Of a stretch of DNA of 64,000 bases, positions 21,801-34,204 are shown in pieces. Source of the DNA: Diospyros lotus (taxonomy: Eukaryota > Streptophyta > Magnoliopsida > Ericales > Ebenaceae); NCBI RefSeq assembly GCF_014633365.1, contig NC_068352.1, forward strand, positions 28,057,310 to 28,121,309, read 5' to 3'. Each line of letters begins with the position of its first letter. The stretch's first letter is position 1. The notes under the pieces were generated by a model that was given only the letters and a program-made list of their open reading frames with translations, had not been told where the DNA came from and made no database searches. The position numbers and the translations under genes were made by a program.

Positions 21801-22796
21801 GGTTAGATAGATCGATCATAGATTGATTTGTGGCCAACAAGGTATGGTGAAATACCTTAACTATGGAAGGGTGATTTCCACGTTGTATGTTTGAGAAATC
21901 CTTGAAGTCGCCAACGAGCTCACAAGGAAGAGGCCTTCTGGATGCATCTTCAATGATCTGGCAAAGATGCTCATACTCGCACTGCAAATTAAGACAACAG
22001 AGCGAGAGAGAGAGAGAGAGAGTGGCTTTAGTTAGATTATTATGATGCTTCAAATGACATCATAATAAACTTATATAAATTAATTAACCCACCTGGATCT
22101 TCTTCCTTTCTTGCAGGAACTCTGGCGAAGCATCCTGAGAAGACGAGGACTGACTGGAAAAGTACCGGAAGGGTGCCCGGAGCTGTATGCCGTGCTTCTT
22201 GCAGAAAGGAACCCAGAGCCTGGCAAACTTTGAGGCTTCAACCAGCGAGTAGAAGGTGAGAGGAGAGCCGCCGTCGTCGGAGACGTAGCAGGCCAGCTTA
22301 TGGGGCGGGTAGTCGACGGCCAACAAGGAGAGCACGGTGTTCACAGTGAGGATTGGCGGCTCCAAGACTGGATCAGTTGTTGTCACAAACATGTCCACCG
22401 GAGGGAGCTCCACTTTCCTATCCAATCTACGATCCAAAACCACAACCAAACACACAGTTAGAAAAAGTCTTCTGTGGATAAGATTCCTCACTTCGGTATA
22501 AACTGGAACTTGAGAATTGGGCACGTGCACGTATACCTTTGCAAGAGGCGGTGAGGGTAAGTTTTGAACTCCACTTGGTTCCACTTGGTGCTGACAACAA
22601 GAACCCACACGAAAGTGAACCATGACTCGCAGAGAAAGGCCAGGAGCCAGGCGAATGCTTGGATTCTGGGAGAGAGGAGGCGATGGAGCAGGAGAGAGAG
22701 GAGGAGGAAGAGGATGGCAAGTTCAATGGCTCGAGAAACGTAGTTTCTGCGGGTGAATCTTTGGTAGAGAGGGAGAGTGCTGGAGGGGTTGGCCAT
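18825..22796 (-). CDS. CSLH: Cellulose synthase-like protein, CSLH/CSLB group, nine exons, intact
   Basis: A family 2 glycosyltransferase that makes a beta-glucan backbone in the endomembrane system. Grass CSLH makes mixed-linkage glucan; the eudicot product is less clear. Exons on minus: 22796-22537, 22426-22093, 21981-21856, 21606-21484, 21193-20981, 20621-20510, 20357-20167, 20039-19689, 19373-18825. All introns are GT-AG and phases agree, giving 752 residues, normal for the group. Two N-terminal membrane segments (about 22-40 and 46-68) precede the catalytic loop: DDG 137-139, DSD 298-300 (usually DCD), TED 462-464, QHKRW 502-506. A multi-span C-terminal membrane region follows. The start is supported by [14 protein letters not shown] and good ATG context. 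CSLB is the alternative name. No stops or frameshifts were seen; it looks functional. Confidence 0.93.
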
Positions 22797-22874
22797 TGTC
22801 AGAAGAAATTATCGAAGGAGGCTTGCGCCTTTGATACACACGGTGCGTTAATATGGGGATAGGTATCTGCGCGG

Positions 22875-22883
22875 TATTTATAG
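22875..22883 (-). promoter_or_regulatory. TATA box of the CSLH-like gene
   Basis: The minus strand reads CTATAAATACC about 80 bases upstream of the ATG at 22796. This is a usual distance for a plant gene with a short 5' leader. Confidence 0.65.
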
Positions 22884-22949
22884 GAGATTTGGATGCTTGG
22901 ATGGGTGGCCATTCAGTGAATGTGCGGCCGACAATTAGTATCATTATTT

Positions 22950-23570
22950 ACTGGTAAGGGTGGGTGATGAACTGATGATGAAATCATATCCATATGGGGC
23001 TGCGTTCAAGGCAGCGCAGCCTGAGGCTGATCACGGAACTTATCAATTATTAAATAATTTATTATGTCACGTAAAATATTACAAATTAAAATATATTATT
23101 AAAATTAATACATCAAAACAAAAATAGCCTTAAGTTTTTTTATGTATTTTTATCTTATTCATTTCCCTCAATTTTAGGATGGCAAAATGAATAGGGGCTT
23201 TGGAGAATAGGGAATAAAAAGAAATAATTCACTACTAATTCTTGCAGAATATTAATTGTATAATTATTATTATATATAATAATTAATAATTAAAAAATAA
23301 ATAAATTTGATTACCTTTTCAAAAGTAAAAAAAAAAAAAAGACAATTAGAAGAATGGGGCAGGTGGGTTTCATCTCATTGGCTTTTATGAAAAGTCATTC
23401 TCCCATTTGGAGAGACAAAAAAACAAAAATTAGATCAGACAAAATGGCAGTTTGGCTGCCGCAATCAATTGCGTCTGCAAGAGAAGAAAAAAAGGGACGT
23501 GGGCGGGATAATGTTTCTCCAATTTCTCGAGATATGTATATATATATATTATATATATTTAATTATTATG
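22950..23570. other. Intergenic AT-rich DNA upstream of CSLH
   Basis: No coding frame or recognisable element. An A-run lies at 23328-23341. Confidence 0.6.
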
Positions 23571-23576
23571 CACAGC

Positions 23577-23753
23577 CCCTCTCTCTGTCTCTCTCTCGCT
23601 CTCTCTCTCCCTCTCTCGGCAAAATAAAATATATTTGTATATATGATATATATATATATATATATAATATACAACAGAAGAAGAGAGAAGCAGAAAGCGC
23701 GTGCGAAGCCCTTCTTCTAGCTTCTTCAAGCCGCCTCAGTCCGTCCAGCAAGC

Positions 23754-23815
<62 letters not shown>

Positions 23816-23817
23816 AG
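23577..23817. repeat. CT and AT microsatellites
   Basis: Imperfect CT repeats at 23577-23618, AT repeats at 23645-23668, and a clean CT run at 23759-23798 passing into AT at 23798-23816. Long frames through this region are repeat artefacts. Confidence 0.9.
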
Positions 23818-23989
23818 ATATATGAATATATTAATAGAGCGTATGGAAGCGGTGCACCTAGGAGCCTCCCGGCCATTCCATTCTCGGCATTCAGTAAGTA
23901 TATGATAGATATATATATTATCAGTGATAATCCATTTCTTCTCTTTCTCTTCGTATTCACTGTGTGTATATATATATATAATATATATT

Positions 23990-24370
23990 GACGTGGCATT
24001 ATCTAAAATTATAATAATATCCTTACGCATTAGTGGTCTCACTCGTCACTTGAATTGCCCGAGAGACTGACATGTGGTAAGTCAACAATCCGGTACGGAG
24101 TCCAAAAGATCTGAGCCTGATCGCGAGACTCGTTCCATCTTGATCGAGGTCCTCATCAGGTATAAAAAGCTTTACAGCTCTTACATTTATTACGACTTGC
24201 ATTTATTCTACTGATTTGAGTATCGGAGTCCCACCCGGGAGACCCTAGCCCATCACTCCATTGTCTTGTAGATTCTATCACCGAGATTCGACATCACTAA
24301 GTTTGAAGTTCTATTCCCGAGATTCAATTACAGAGGTGACACGTGGTAGTCGATCTCAAAAAACCAGGTC
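23990..24370 (+). mobile_element. LTR-like fragment, probably Ty3/gypsy
   Basis: A GC-richer block with a TATA motif (TATAAAAAGC, 24161-24170). About 60 bases further on is GAGTATCGGAGTCCCACCC (24218 on), a phrase like that in the R region of many plant gypsy LTRs of the Tat type. No internal coding region, partner LTR or clear ends are seen. 24371-24843 has nothing recognisable beyond a T-run at 24630-24645. Confidence 0.35.
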
Positions 24371-24843
24371 GATCTCAAAAAACCATCATCATATATATTA
24401 TACAATGACGGAGAGAGTGGGTTTGGCATTTTTCAAGAGAAGGAAGAAGATTGCAAGCATTGCAATGTGTTGGTTGAAGACGTTGGACGCAACAGCAAGT
24501 CCGATGAAGGAGTTCACCGTTGCTGTTGCAGGGACCATCGCAGGCAGCTAGCGGCATGCAGCACTCCGGTGCCGAAAAAGTTTTCAGCAACCGGAAGGGT
24601 GCTGTTGCAGGCGGCCAGCGGTGGTTTACTTTTTTTTTTTTTTTTGCATATGGTATAATTCTTGCCATTAATGATGGCAATAAGACATACTTAGAGACAA
24701 AAAATTAATTTGTTCTAAGGATTTACTTACGTTTATGTAAATAAACGCTATTGTCACACCATTTTTATGATACAATTTTTTGGATAAAAATTTTCAGTAC
24801 ACTTCTAATTAAGAAGAAAAACAATATCTTCCTTATACATATA

Positions 24844-25196
24844 TAGGTAAATTGCATCATAGTTACAAATTTTGATCATTATTACAATTTAGTCCTCCTT
24901 TTGATTTTTTTCATCAAATTCTATTAACAAAAATTAATACGATATACATTAATAAAAATCTCAAAATCACTTGAATGTGTGGTTTATATTAATTTTCACA
25001 TTAAGTGGTTTTTAAGTTCGTATTATTATATATCACATCAATTTTTATTTATAGAAGTTCAAAAAAATAAGAAGAGTAACTAAATTATATATATAATACA
25101 AATTAAAGTTTAGTGGCTTTACTAACAAAAATTAAAGCATAGTAACTAGTGTATTATGAAATGCAAAAGTTCAAAACTTGTAATGTAATTTACCCC
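24844..25196. mobile_element. MITE, about 350 bp
   Basis: The ends are imperfect inverted repeats: AGGTAAATTGCATCATAGTT at the left and the complement of GGGGTAAATTACATTACAAG at the right, both followed by CAAATTTTG or AAGTTTTG. The interior is AT-rich without coding. The flanks ACATATATA and ATAAATATA could be a 9-10-bp target duplication, as for Mutator-type MITEs, but the region is AT-simple so this is weak. Confidence 0.55.
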
Positions 25197-26078
25197 ATAA
25201 ATATATATATATATGTATATATATATATGTAAGAGAATTGGAAGATTGCAAGAGATATAGCTAGGAGTAGGGAGTGGTGCCTAGGAAAAGCTGAGGTGAT
25301 GGATTAACTTTTATTGCTCCAAAAGTACTCATCAGGCTTGAAGTCCAGTGATAGAGATGTACACATACAGGATAAGGTATCCCATTCCCATTAATTAGTT
25401 ATCAACGTATCCCTTTCCTAACTGGGGATCATTCACGGCTAATCAGGGTGACTCATCAAGCATAGCATCATATGAATGATCATTAATTAATTGAGGAAGA
25501 GATTAACTTACTAATTAAGATGGATTCATTCCATCCGAGGGCCGGCCCTCCACATAGGTTGTTTAAGCAGCCGCCTAGGGCCAATTCATTTAATTACTTT
25601 TAATTTTTTTATAATTTTAACGAGATCTATAAATTAATAATTAATTATTTTATTAGTTATTATAATTTTAAATTATTTTATTTTTATTTATCAAATAATT
25701 ATTAATATTATTTTTATAAATTATTTTATTTAACAACAAGATATTCCAATCGAGAAAAAAAACCAAAAATAGTGGTGGCAGATGCCCCATTTTTTTCCAT
25801 TACCAAATCCCTAAATCTTGAAAGTCCAAACCCAACCCCATTGTCTTTATCTCCCTCTCACATACTCATCTCTTTGTCGTCTTTAGCCCGCCAATCGTCA
25901 TTGCTCTTCAGTCAACACTAGCGAGAGACCACTATTCTATTTAGATATACACTGCTCTCTAATCTATTATTCTGATTTGAAAATTCTATTTGGCTTTTCT
26001 TTTTTCTAGTTCTAAATTTTATAGTTAAAAAGGAAAAAAATTAGGGACATAAAAAATTATTTTTAATGAGGAAACAAG

Positions 26079-29000
26079 TGTAATACCCCGAGAGCCCAAG
26101 TCAAGTACAAAGAAGGACTTTGGAGAAGGTATAATATATATATCGAGGATAGTAAGGAAGGAAACAACACCAACTGGATACCTTTTGTAACGCCTCATTT
26201 TCTCAGACGAGTTATAACTTGGGATAATAATTTTTTTTTCTTTCAAACTAATGTTAAACCACATCATTCCTCGAATTTGTCTCAAAATTCTCATTCATTT
26301 TTCTCGAAAGAAAATCATTATACACATTAAATGCAAAAGTAATGATTGAACCTGATATCTTAACATCAATCAAAATTCAGATCTTACGTCATCATTCCTC
26401 AACATAACTTAATTCAAAACATAAGTCCTCAACTAACATTAATCCTAAATAAGCTTATACATTTTCATTTCTCAAAACGTTCAGAATTCAAAATAGCAGA
26501 ACTTAAATAAATGGGCTACATTACATACATTTCATTCATCATTTAATTCATCTTACACTTTGCTAAATGTCATTTCATGCCTCATTCATCCCCGTATTTG
26601 CTACCATTTCCATCTGGAACGTTTCAATATTCTAGGGATAATCCCAAGTTAGATGATGAATCATCTAAGTAAGAGCACAAAATATTTTATCATGTATGTA
26701 TGCAATGTCTTACTTTATCGTAGGGGTCAACTGCATTTTTCCTACTATTCTCATTTTTATGGCCACCTCTTTCGAAGCTAGGGTGCATAGGTGCACCCTT
26801 GGTAAAGTAGCGATGTCAGTTCGTATTCCCAACGGACAACATGTATGTGATCAATAATTTCAACGTGTACATATGCATTTCATAGTCATGTCATGTATGC
26901 AATCTACATGATTAATACACATCAGGGCATGTTAGTATGATGAAAACATTCTCAAGGATTGGGCTTTTAAACATAAATCACTTACAAACCAAACATTTTC
27001 CATAAAACTAAATTCAATTTAGAAGTACCACTTACCTTCTCAAGCTTATCGGGCTACCTCGATATTCGCACATTATCTCGAAATTCATACATCATTTCGA
27101 TTTGCGTGCCAAACTCAGAATTTGCACAAGTCACTTCAAGTTAAGTCTCAAAGCATCCTAATCACCACATTTATTTAAATACATATTAAAACCTATTTTT
27201 CTATAATTTTTTGCATTTTCTTTATTTTTCTCTCTATTTCTTCTTATTTTTCCTTAATAAATCCAAACTAAATATTTCTCAAATATTTCACTATGAAAAT
27301 TCATAAAATAATATTCTCGAATTTCTAAAATTTTTTAAGGAATCTTACTTACCTTAACTTAGCCTCTTTGACTGCCTCGGTATACGTGCCATATTCTCAA
27401 AATGCGTGCCCGATCAATTTTTTGGCTTCAAAATACTCCTCTAGCACATAATAATTCCTAAAATTATTTTGGCATTTTTTCAGGATTTTTCTCCACATTT
27501 TCTCTATTTTTCTTTTTTCCTTTCTTTTTCTTCTCTTTTCTTTTCTTCCCTTTTTCTTCCTCCCCTGCCTCTTGCTACGCACACTGCCATGCGAGTACTC
27601 GACCTAGCTTCCCTGGACGCTTCAATGGCTTGCTGCGCCACCTCCGAGCATCCTCGGCCTCCCGCCATCGCGGCCTGCGCGCTTCGCCACGGCCACTGCC
27701 CGCAGCCATGGCCGCACCTAGCTACTGCAATAGCAGTTTCGCGGCTGCCATGGCCGCGCCTCCGAGCGCTTCGAGGACCTTTATTGAACACAAAAGTTAT
27801 TGTTGCACCTTGGTGGGCCATTGACCTGGCCGCTACCGGCCACTCCAGCCAGCTCGAGCTTGCTGGAAACTTGTTCTCGAGCTGCCATGGCCGATCGACC
27901 ATCTCCCTCTCTCTCACTCAATCTGATCTCTCTCTCTCTCCCCGCCAAACTCTTGACCTCCCTCAATCTCTCTGCTATTGCTTTCAGCCTCAAGCTTCCT
28001 CTGCTTTTTCCCCATTTGCTTATTTTTTCTTTATTTATAGGCAATACACCACACACCCAATTGCCTTGGCCATTCCTCGATCCATCCCTAATTGCGTGCG
28101 AAGCTTTCCAAACTTGCAGAGGCGTGGCCATTGCATGCCTAGGTTGCATTACAGAGGCATGGCCTCTCCTATACGCGTACATATATATATAATTATATAT
28201 TACACCATTAAATTATATATTTAAATTAAAGAAAATTACACATAAACCCCAATTTCCTTCATAATTTCACTTAAGCCATTTCTTTATTACAACTATGCCT
28301 TTAAATATCAAATTAATTTGTATTACAATACCGAAAATCCACAATTAATAACTTTAAAGTTACTAGATAATGGCGATTTCGCCCTAGTGTTCTCACCGGG
28401 CTATCGTTTCATCCCGAAACCACTGAAGGGTTGCTCATTACAAAAAAATGGAGCCCCCTCAAGCTTCCGTTGACTTCCAAAAAATCTCTTACAACGATTC
28501 GATTTTGCAGCCTAAATAGTAGTTACATTTTAGTTATACCGAAAACTATATCGGTTCTGATTTCTTTTGATTCTATAAATCCTATCGCGAAACGCTCATC
28601 GAGACCATATCATTTTCCTTAGACAATTTCACTCCAAGGCATTCCCTGCAGCTGATTCGGTACTTAATTATAACTACTATCGAGCCCTTTTTTTGGTATT
28701 CAAACCTTGCTTAAATTACATGGCAACCTTATGTCGAAATGGGGTCTTACACCTTTTGGATCGAATATGGATAAAGAACTCCTAGTTAAACATGCTTGAG
28801 GTACAGTAGCTTAAGGATGGGTAACCCTTGGGAAGTTTGCATAGGCCTATTAGGGTAAGTTAATTCGGTTCTTTCTATTATTCAATGCAAGATGTTACAA
28901 ATGGTATTATAGTTGACCCTTGGAGAAGACGGTCCGATAAGGGTGGTTGGGCTGTGAGGGCCTGAACAAGGAGCCGCTCTTAACAGATTTCTAGGATGAC

Positions 29001-29186
29001 AGCCCCCCAAAGGGGAGAAGATCTAGGACCAATTATAAGGTCACATGACGAGGACGTCATGTGCTCAAGGGAGGAAAATGTAATACCTTGAGAGCCCAAA
29101 GTTAGATTCAAGAACGGACTCTAGAGAAGCTATAATATATATATCGATGATAGTAAAGAAGGAAACAATACCAATTGGATATCTTG
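26079..29186 (+). mobile_element. TRIM-like miniature LTR retroelement, split by a solo LTR
   Basis: A small LTR element without coding. The first repeat starts TGTAATACCCCGAGAGCCC at 26079 and, leaving out the nested insertion, ends GATGTTACA at 28900, about 250 bp. A degenerate tRNA-Met-type primer site (TGGTATTATAG, 28903-28913) follows, then a 178-bp interior, a purine tract AAGGGAGGAAAA and a second repeat from 29079 (TGTAATACCTTGAGAGCCC). The two repeats match for about 107 bases; the second is lost after 29186. Size and layout fit TRIM elements, which depend on other retrotransposons. Confidence 0.7.
26186..28751 (-). mobile_element. Solo LTR 1 (Ty3/gypsy type), 2566 bp, perfect TSD
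   Basis: Ends TGTAACGCC and CTTACA (TG and CA) with exact target duplication CCTTT at 26181-26185 and 28752-28756. No internal domain is present, so it is a solo LTR left by recombination. Read on minus it starts TGTAAGACCCC and has a TATA box (CCTATAAATAAAG, near 28033-28045). It is related to solo LTR 4 (44729-47269) and the LTR at 37942-41302. The GC-rich, CT-rich block at 27480-27900 gives long chance frames on both strands. The exact lineage, perhaps a chromovirus, is not established. Confidence 0.85.
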
Positions 29187-29456
29187 TATTTGATATTGTA
29201 TTGATTTATTTTGTTTACTAGAAAATATTTATTAATTTTTCATCTAAAAATACTAAAAGAGTTAATTTGAAATGAAATATTGCGAATTTTAAACTATTAT
29301 TGTAGTAATTTTAAATATTTTTATATAATAAAATTTTTATTCATATTTATTACATGTAATTTTATTTTTAAATATAAAGGCCTCGTATATAGTTTCACTT
29401 ACGTCTTTAAAATTACAGCGCCGACCCAAGCCCTCGAAGAAAGTTTCAATTCGAAT

Positions 29457-29482
29457 GAGAGAGAGAGAGAGAGAGAGAGATT
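29457..29482. repeat. GA microsatellite
   Basis: About 12 uninterrupted GA units. A GT/GC dinucleotide tract follows at 29535-29552. Confidence 0.9.
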
Positions 29483-29737
29483 AGGTTTATCCAAGTGTTT
29501 GTAAATGGCTACATATATAAACATATACATATATGTGTGTGTGCGCGCGCTATATATTTTGTGCTTGTTACATGAATGATGAAGAAAAGAGAAAAGCAAA
29601 AATCAAGGCATTGATGAAACAATGAATCTGTACTTAATTAGTGCTAAAAAATGATAGGATTGGATTTCGCATGTTAGAACTTTCATCTATCGCACACATG
29701 CAGAAAAATCTTAAGTTTGACTATATGTAGTAGCATA

Positions 29738-30675
29738 GGCTAAGTTCTTTTTTGTTATTTTTAAGTTATTTTTATTTTTTAATTTTTTTAAATAATAAAA
29801 ATACATTTACTTTTTTTATTTTTAAAAATAAGAAAAAAATTATAAAAAAATCAAAATAATAAAATATTATTTTGATTATTCTCGATCAAAATAATCTCTA
29901 AATCCAAAATATGAAAAACACAATCTATTTTTCATGTTTTGATTTTAAAAAAGAAAGAAAAGAAAAGAAAAGAAAAGAAGAGAAGGAAGAAAAAAATTTA
30001 TTCTTAAATTTTAAAAATAAAATTATATATTTATTTAAAATTTAAAAAATATAATATACTTATATTATAATTAAAAATATAAGATAACATATAGTATATT
30101 ATTAAGTATATTACACATATTATGTATAATAATATTTAATATAAATTATCACTCAAATGTCATTAATTTATTATTTTATTTTAATGGTAAAATTTTATTA
30201 AAAATAGTTAATTTTATCATTTAATAATTAAATTTATTAAATAAAAAATTATAAATAATTTTTCTCAAAATTCTAAAATAAACACATTTTATAATTATTC
30301 AATTTTATCATTTATAATCACATTATGTAATATTAATTCATGTCTTTAATTTTTATTTTAATGCTTCCTATTTATAATTATATTATGATTGCACTTGTTA
30401 TTTTTTTTCAAGTTAATTTATTTATTTATTCAAACTTAAATAGTTTTAATTTTTTGAATAGATAAATTTATTTAATAAAATATTATTAAAAAATATTTTC
30501 AAAATTTCAAAAAGAATGCGTTCTTTAATTTTTTATTTTGAAAAATAATTTTTAAAATGATAAAGAGAACACAATTTTAATTTTCTGAAAATAGACTACT
30601 AAAACAAAAAATTAAAAATGAATTTAAAACTCAAAATTAAAAATTAAAAAATAAAAGAGAAAGTAGTCTTAAAGT
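29738..30675. mobile_element. AT-rich inverted-repeat element, copy 1
   Basis: About 930 bp, very AT-rich. Its left end (GGCTAAGTTCTTTTTTGTTA) and the complement of its right end (GACTACTTTCTCTTTTATTT) are similar over about 40 bases. Its interior is shared with 41880-42330 and 37500-37640, so it is a dispersed, non-coding DNA element, MULE-like or MITE-like. Class and ends are uncertain. Confidence 0.45.
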
Positions 30676-30990
30676 TCATGAGTTTAAATTTTTGTTAATA
30701 AATTTATTTTTATTTTTCAAATAAATATATAAATATATATATATATATATAAAAGATATTTTGAGAACTCGTCTTATTAGGAGCACTATATAATACCAAA
30801 ATACTTTATTTACTTGCATAGAAATGCAAAAGATATTGCTAATTAGCTGCATTGCTTTGGGGATGCAAGGCTAGTCATTGATTCACAAGGCCTAAATCAG
30901 CATTATATAAATTCCCAAAAATCCACTGGTCTTCAAATAACTAACATATAAGTACTATTTAGATATTTAGTTGCATTATATTTTAATAAT

Positions 30991-33616
30991 TGTAAGACCC
31001 CCACCCAGGTCCCAAAGAACCAGAACGAGTGCCCTACTAAAATAGAGACAATTTGATCTGGAAGAACCTGTCATGCCTGCCACTGATAAATACCAAGAGA
31101 AAACTAATAGAGAAAACTTGTCATCCCGACATATATAACAAAACCTCAATCGCTATACATCAACTAACCTCTAGGCTTACATAGCCCAGGCATGCATAAC
31201 AAATATCTCTGGCACACCGGCCACAAAATAAACATAAATCATACAGACCCAAATAAACTAAAGGAAATACAGTCTAGAAGCGACAAAATGTACAAAAAGA
31301 AATCCCTAGGCTGACAACTGCTAGGTCTGCATGGCTTTGTACACCGTCTAACCCAAAAGTCGAGACCCACTAGACTCGCCCATGACCGGGTCCTTGCCTT
31401 TACCTGGAATGAAGAGAAACAAGGTGAGTCCAAATGACTCAGTAAGCTCATAAAGAAAGGAAGGCGCAAAAAATAGGCACTAAAAGTACACTTGCCTCTC
31501 AAGTACATAACAGACTAAAACTCATGCATAACATGCCATGTAAGCTCATAAAATGAAGTAGGTATTAACTGAAAAGTAACAATGCTCACATACTAGATCT
31601 TGGGCCCAAATAAGAAATGCACTAGCACCCAAGTCCTGATAAGAAACCTGCTACTGCTACGAAGGCAACTGTCTCTGAACTACGAGCCAAAGCTCGCTCG
31701 AGTGGGAGTGACCACACTCGTTGGCACGCCTAAGCGTCCAAAATAAAAATTGGGCACGCCGAGGCGTCCCTAATAACTCGGTCCGGGAAAGCCCGACACC
31801 GTACAGCTGTATCTCAAAACTGGCGCCAAGATTCATGCAAATGCAATATGTAAGGGGTGGCGTAGTAGACCGAACATGATACAAAACCCCCATAAGCCAA
31901 GCATCCTGCCAAGTCTCGCCCAACTAGTAAAGCACACACCAAATGTAAATGCTCGTGCTTAACAACTAATAAATAAATATCATGGTCGTGTGACATGCAC
32001 TCAAGATTAAATGGACAACCCCAAAATGCATAAACCCGACTCGCACATACAAGACATGCGTTTGAAAATACTATTGTATTTAACTGGTTGGAGCAGGGAA
32101 AGTAGTGTTACAAGACTTACCCTCATTCTCAATGGACACTAGCTAGTGTTTAACTCGAATGTACTTATCTTCATTCCATTTAAAAGGTAGAGAGTAAACA
32201 AACTCTCTGGAATACAGCCAAGAAACACTAGATACATTTATAATATCTATTGACATGTTAAATTATACCTTAATTTAATGAATTATGTCACACAATACAT
32301 ATTATTTACTAACATTATTACTACTATTATTATTAAGAAAGAAAGATAATAATAGAAATAACATTACATGTTCTTTACTAATATTATCTATAATTATTAT
32401 TATTTATTTAAATACCACAAGTTGTATTTATAGACTTTAAGCAACACTTACACATATATATGTATATATATATATATATATATTATAAACACTTATATTC
32501 CCCAAAGCACAAGGACGTGCCTGCCACTTCCAAATTCCAACATAAATTACAATATTATATATATATATATATATACATGCATACTTGGGTGACATTCCTT
32601 CTCGAGCGAGAGCATCACCAGGCTAAAAATTTGTATAAGCTCTTATACTAACAATAATTATTATTATTTACTACTAATAATCTTATCTTTACAATAATAA
32701 TAACTATAACTATAACCATATTAATATAAAACAAAACACACCCAGCGAACACGCCCAGCGAACACACCCATTAATCATCTTAAACTTCCCCCAGTGAGCA
32801 CACACACACAACACCTTCTTGAGCTTTAATAAGCACACACTCACAACACTCCAAAACACTCACTGCACCTATAAACTGCACACACACACACAGAGAGTGC
32901 TGCACTCACAGCCCAAATGCCAAATACACACACTCACAGTGTACTCACTGTGCTCAAGTTATATATATATATATATATATCACTACATGGCCATGGCAGC
33001 CACTCGAACCTATCGAAACTTTCATTCCCAACCTTTAAACACCTCAATACCCCTCACGATCACATGCAAGAAGGCTGTAAAAACCGGATATGCATACAGA
33101 TATGGCCACCGAAACCCACTGCCTCTTCATGTATATATATATATATATCTCCGTTACATATATAAATACACAATAACCCACTTGGACTGCTCAAAGCACA
33201 CACTCACAATCAGACAATCGAGACCCAAGGGAAAAAAAAAGAGGGAAGAGAAGCTTGCCTATTTAGTTTGCAGGAACCCGAAACAAAGGTCACAGCAACT
33301 TCCGTCGTCCTTCTTTGTTTTGCAATCTCTTCTTCCTCTGCTACCTCCTTGCGTCTTCTTCTTCTTCTACACACTCAGCTAATCACTCAACTCTCACCCC
33401 CCTTCCACTCAAATCCTTAGCCGAACACGTGGCCATCCTTTATTAAAATCCACTACAATCCCACCGCCTCAATCGGTTGCATAAAATAACTTAGGAACTA
33501 ATTGGAGCAAATGGAGGTGGGCAACGAGAAAAGTTGCTGGGAACACCTTGTAATTAATTAATTATAATAATAATAATATTAACAATAATAGTAATAAATA
33601 AATTTAGGTCATTACA
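30991..33616 (-). mobile_element. Solo LTR 2, 2626 bp, perfect TSD
   Basis: Begins TGTAAGACCCCCACC and ends GGTCATTACA, with target duplication ATAAT at 30986-30990 and 33617-33621. No internal domain. Its probable orientation is minus (TGTAATGACC start; TATA-like CTAAATAGGC on minus near 33257-33266). It contains AT microsatellites (32455-32483, 32556-32574, 32960-32980, 33131-33149) and an inverted GGCACGCC and GAGGCGTCC motif near 31735-31770. Chance frames at 31239-31508 and 32819-33382 lie within it. Confidence 0.85.
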
Positions 33617-33621
33617 ATAAT

Positions 33622-34204
33622 ACTTATATATTAATTTATTAGATTTTTTATTACCTTAATATAAAGAACAATACATCAATTTTTTAACTGAATTGTTTAA
33701 AGGACAAAAAATAAAAAAAAAATAGTTAGGGTTTTAAATGTTAAATTTAAACTATATAATATTATTATAATAACTCAAATTATAGAGGGTGTAGATGAAT
33801 TTACCCAATTTCAACTATAGCTAATGTTATTAATCAATTTTTTTATCAAAGTTTTAAAATGACGTCATTGAGTTTTAGCAATTGTTTTAAAATAAACAAT
33901 TCGTTAAATTAATTATTGTAATGTATATGGATTTTAAATTTGCAACAGTATCATGTCACATCATTGTACACAAAAATAACATTTCTATTCCAATTATAAG
34001 GCAGAAAAGGACATTAATTAGTAAAAAAAATTTATATATAAAAACTGTATAGAATAACAAGAGAATGTCATCCTCATAATTACAAAAAATAATAAATTAA
34101 ATTACGCATAGAAATTTTATGTACCAGCGTTTTTTTATATATGTTTTTCTAAATTAATTATACTTGTATTAGTAGTATACATTGTGGATATTTTTTTGAG
34201 TAAA
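33622..34204. other. AT-rich unassigned DNA
   Basis: No gene or repeat identified. Confidence 0.6.

Larger units (their letters stand above)
25536..29436. mobile_element. hAT-like transposon remnant with nested elements
   Basis: The left edge CGAGGGCCGGCCCTCCAC, followed by CAGCCGCCTAGGGCC, and the right edge GCGCCGACCCAAGCCCTCG are degenerate inverted ends of the GGGCCGGCCC type, common on plant hAT relatives. No transposase frame remains. The interior holds the TRIM-like element at 26079-29186. An 8-bp target duplication was not found. Confidence 0.4.

Noticed and set aside
23354..23999. Overlapping frames on both strands
   Set aside because: They run through CT and AT microsatellites (Ser-Leu and Tyr-Ile repeats).
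27469..28224. Long open frame of 251 codons on plus
   Set aside because: Lies inside solo LTR 1, is rich in simple sequence and has open frames on several other strands and phases; no domain recognised.
32819..33382. Plus-strand frame of 187 codons
   Set aside because: Within solo LTR 2 and full of AT microsatellite codons; no domain.
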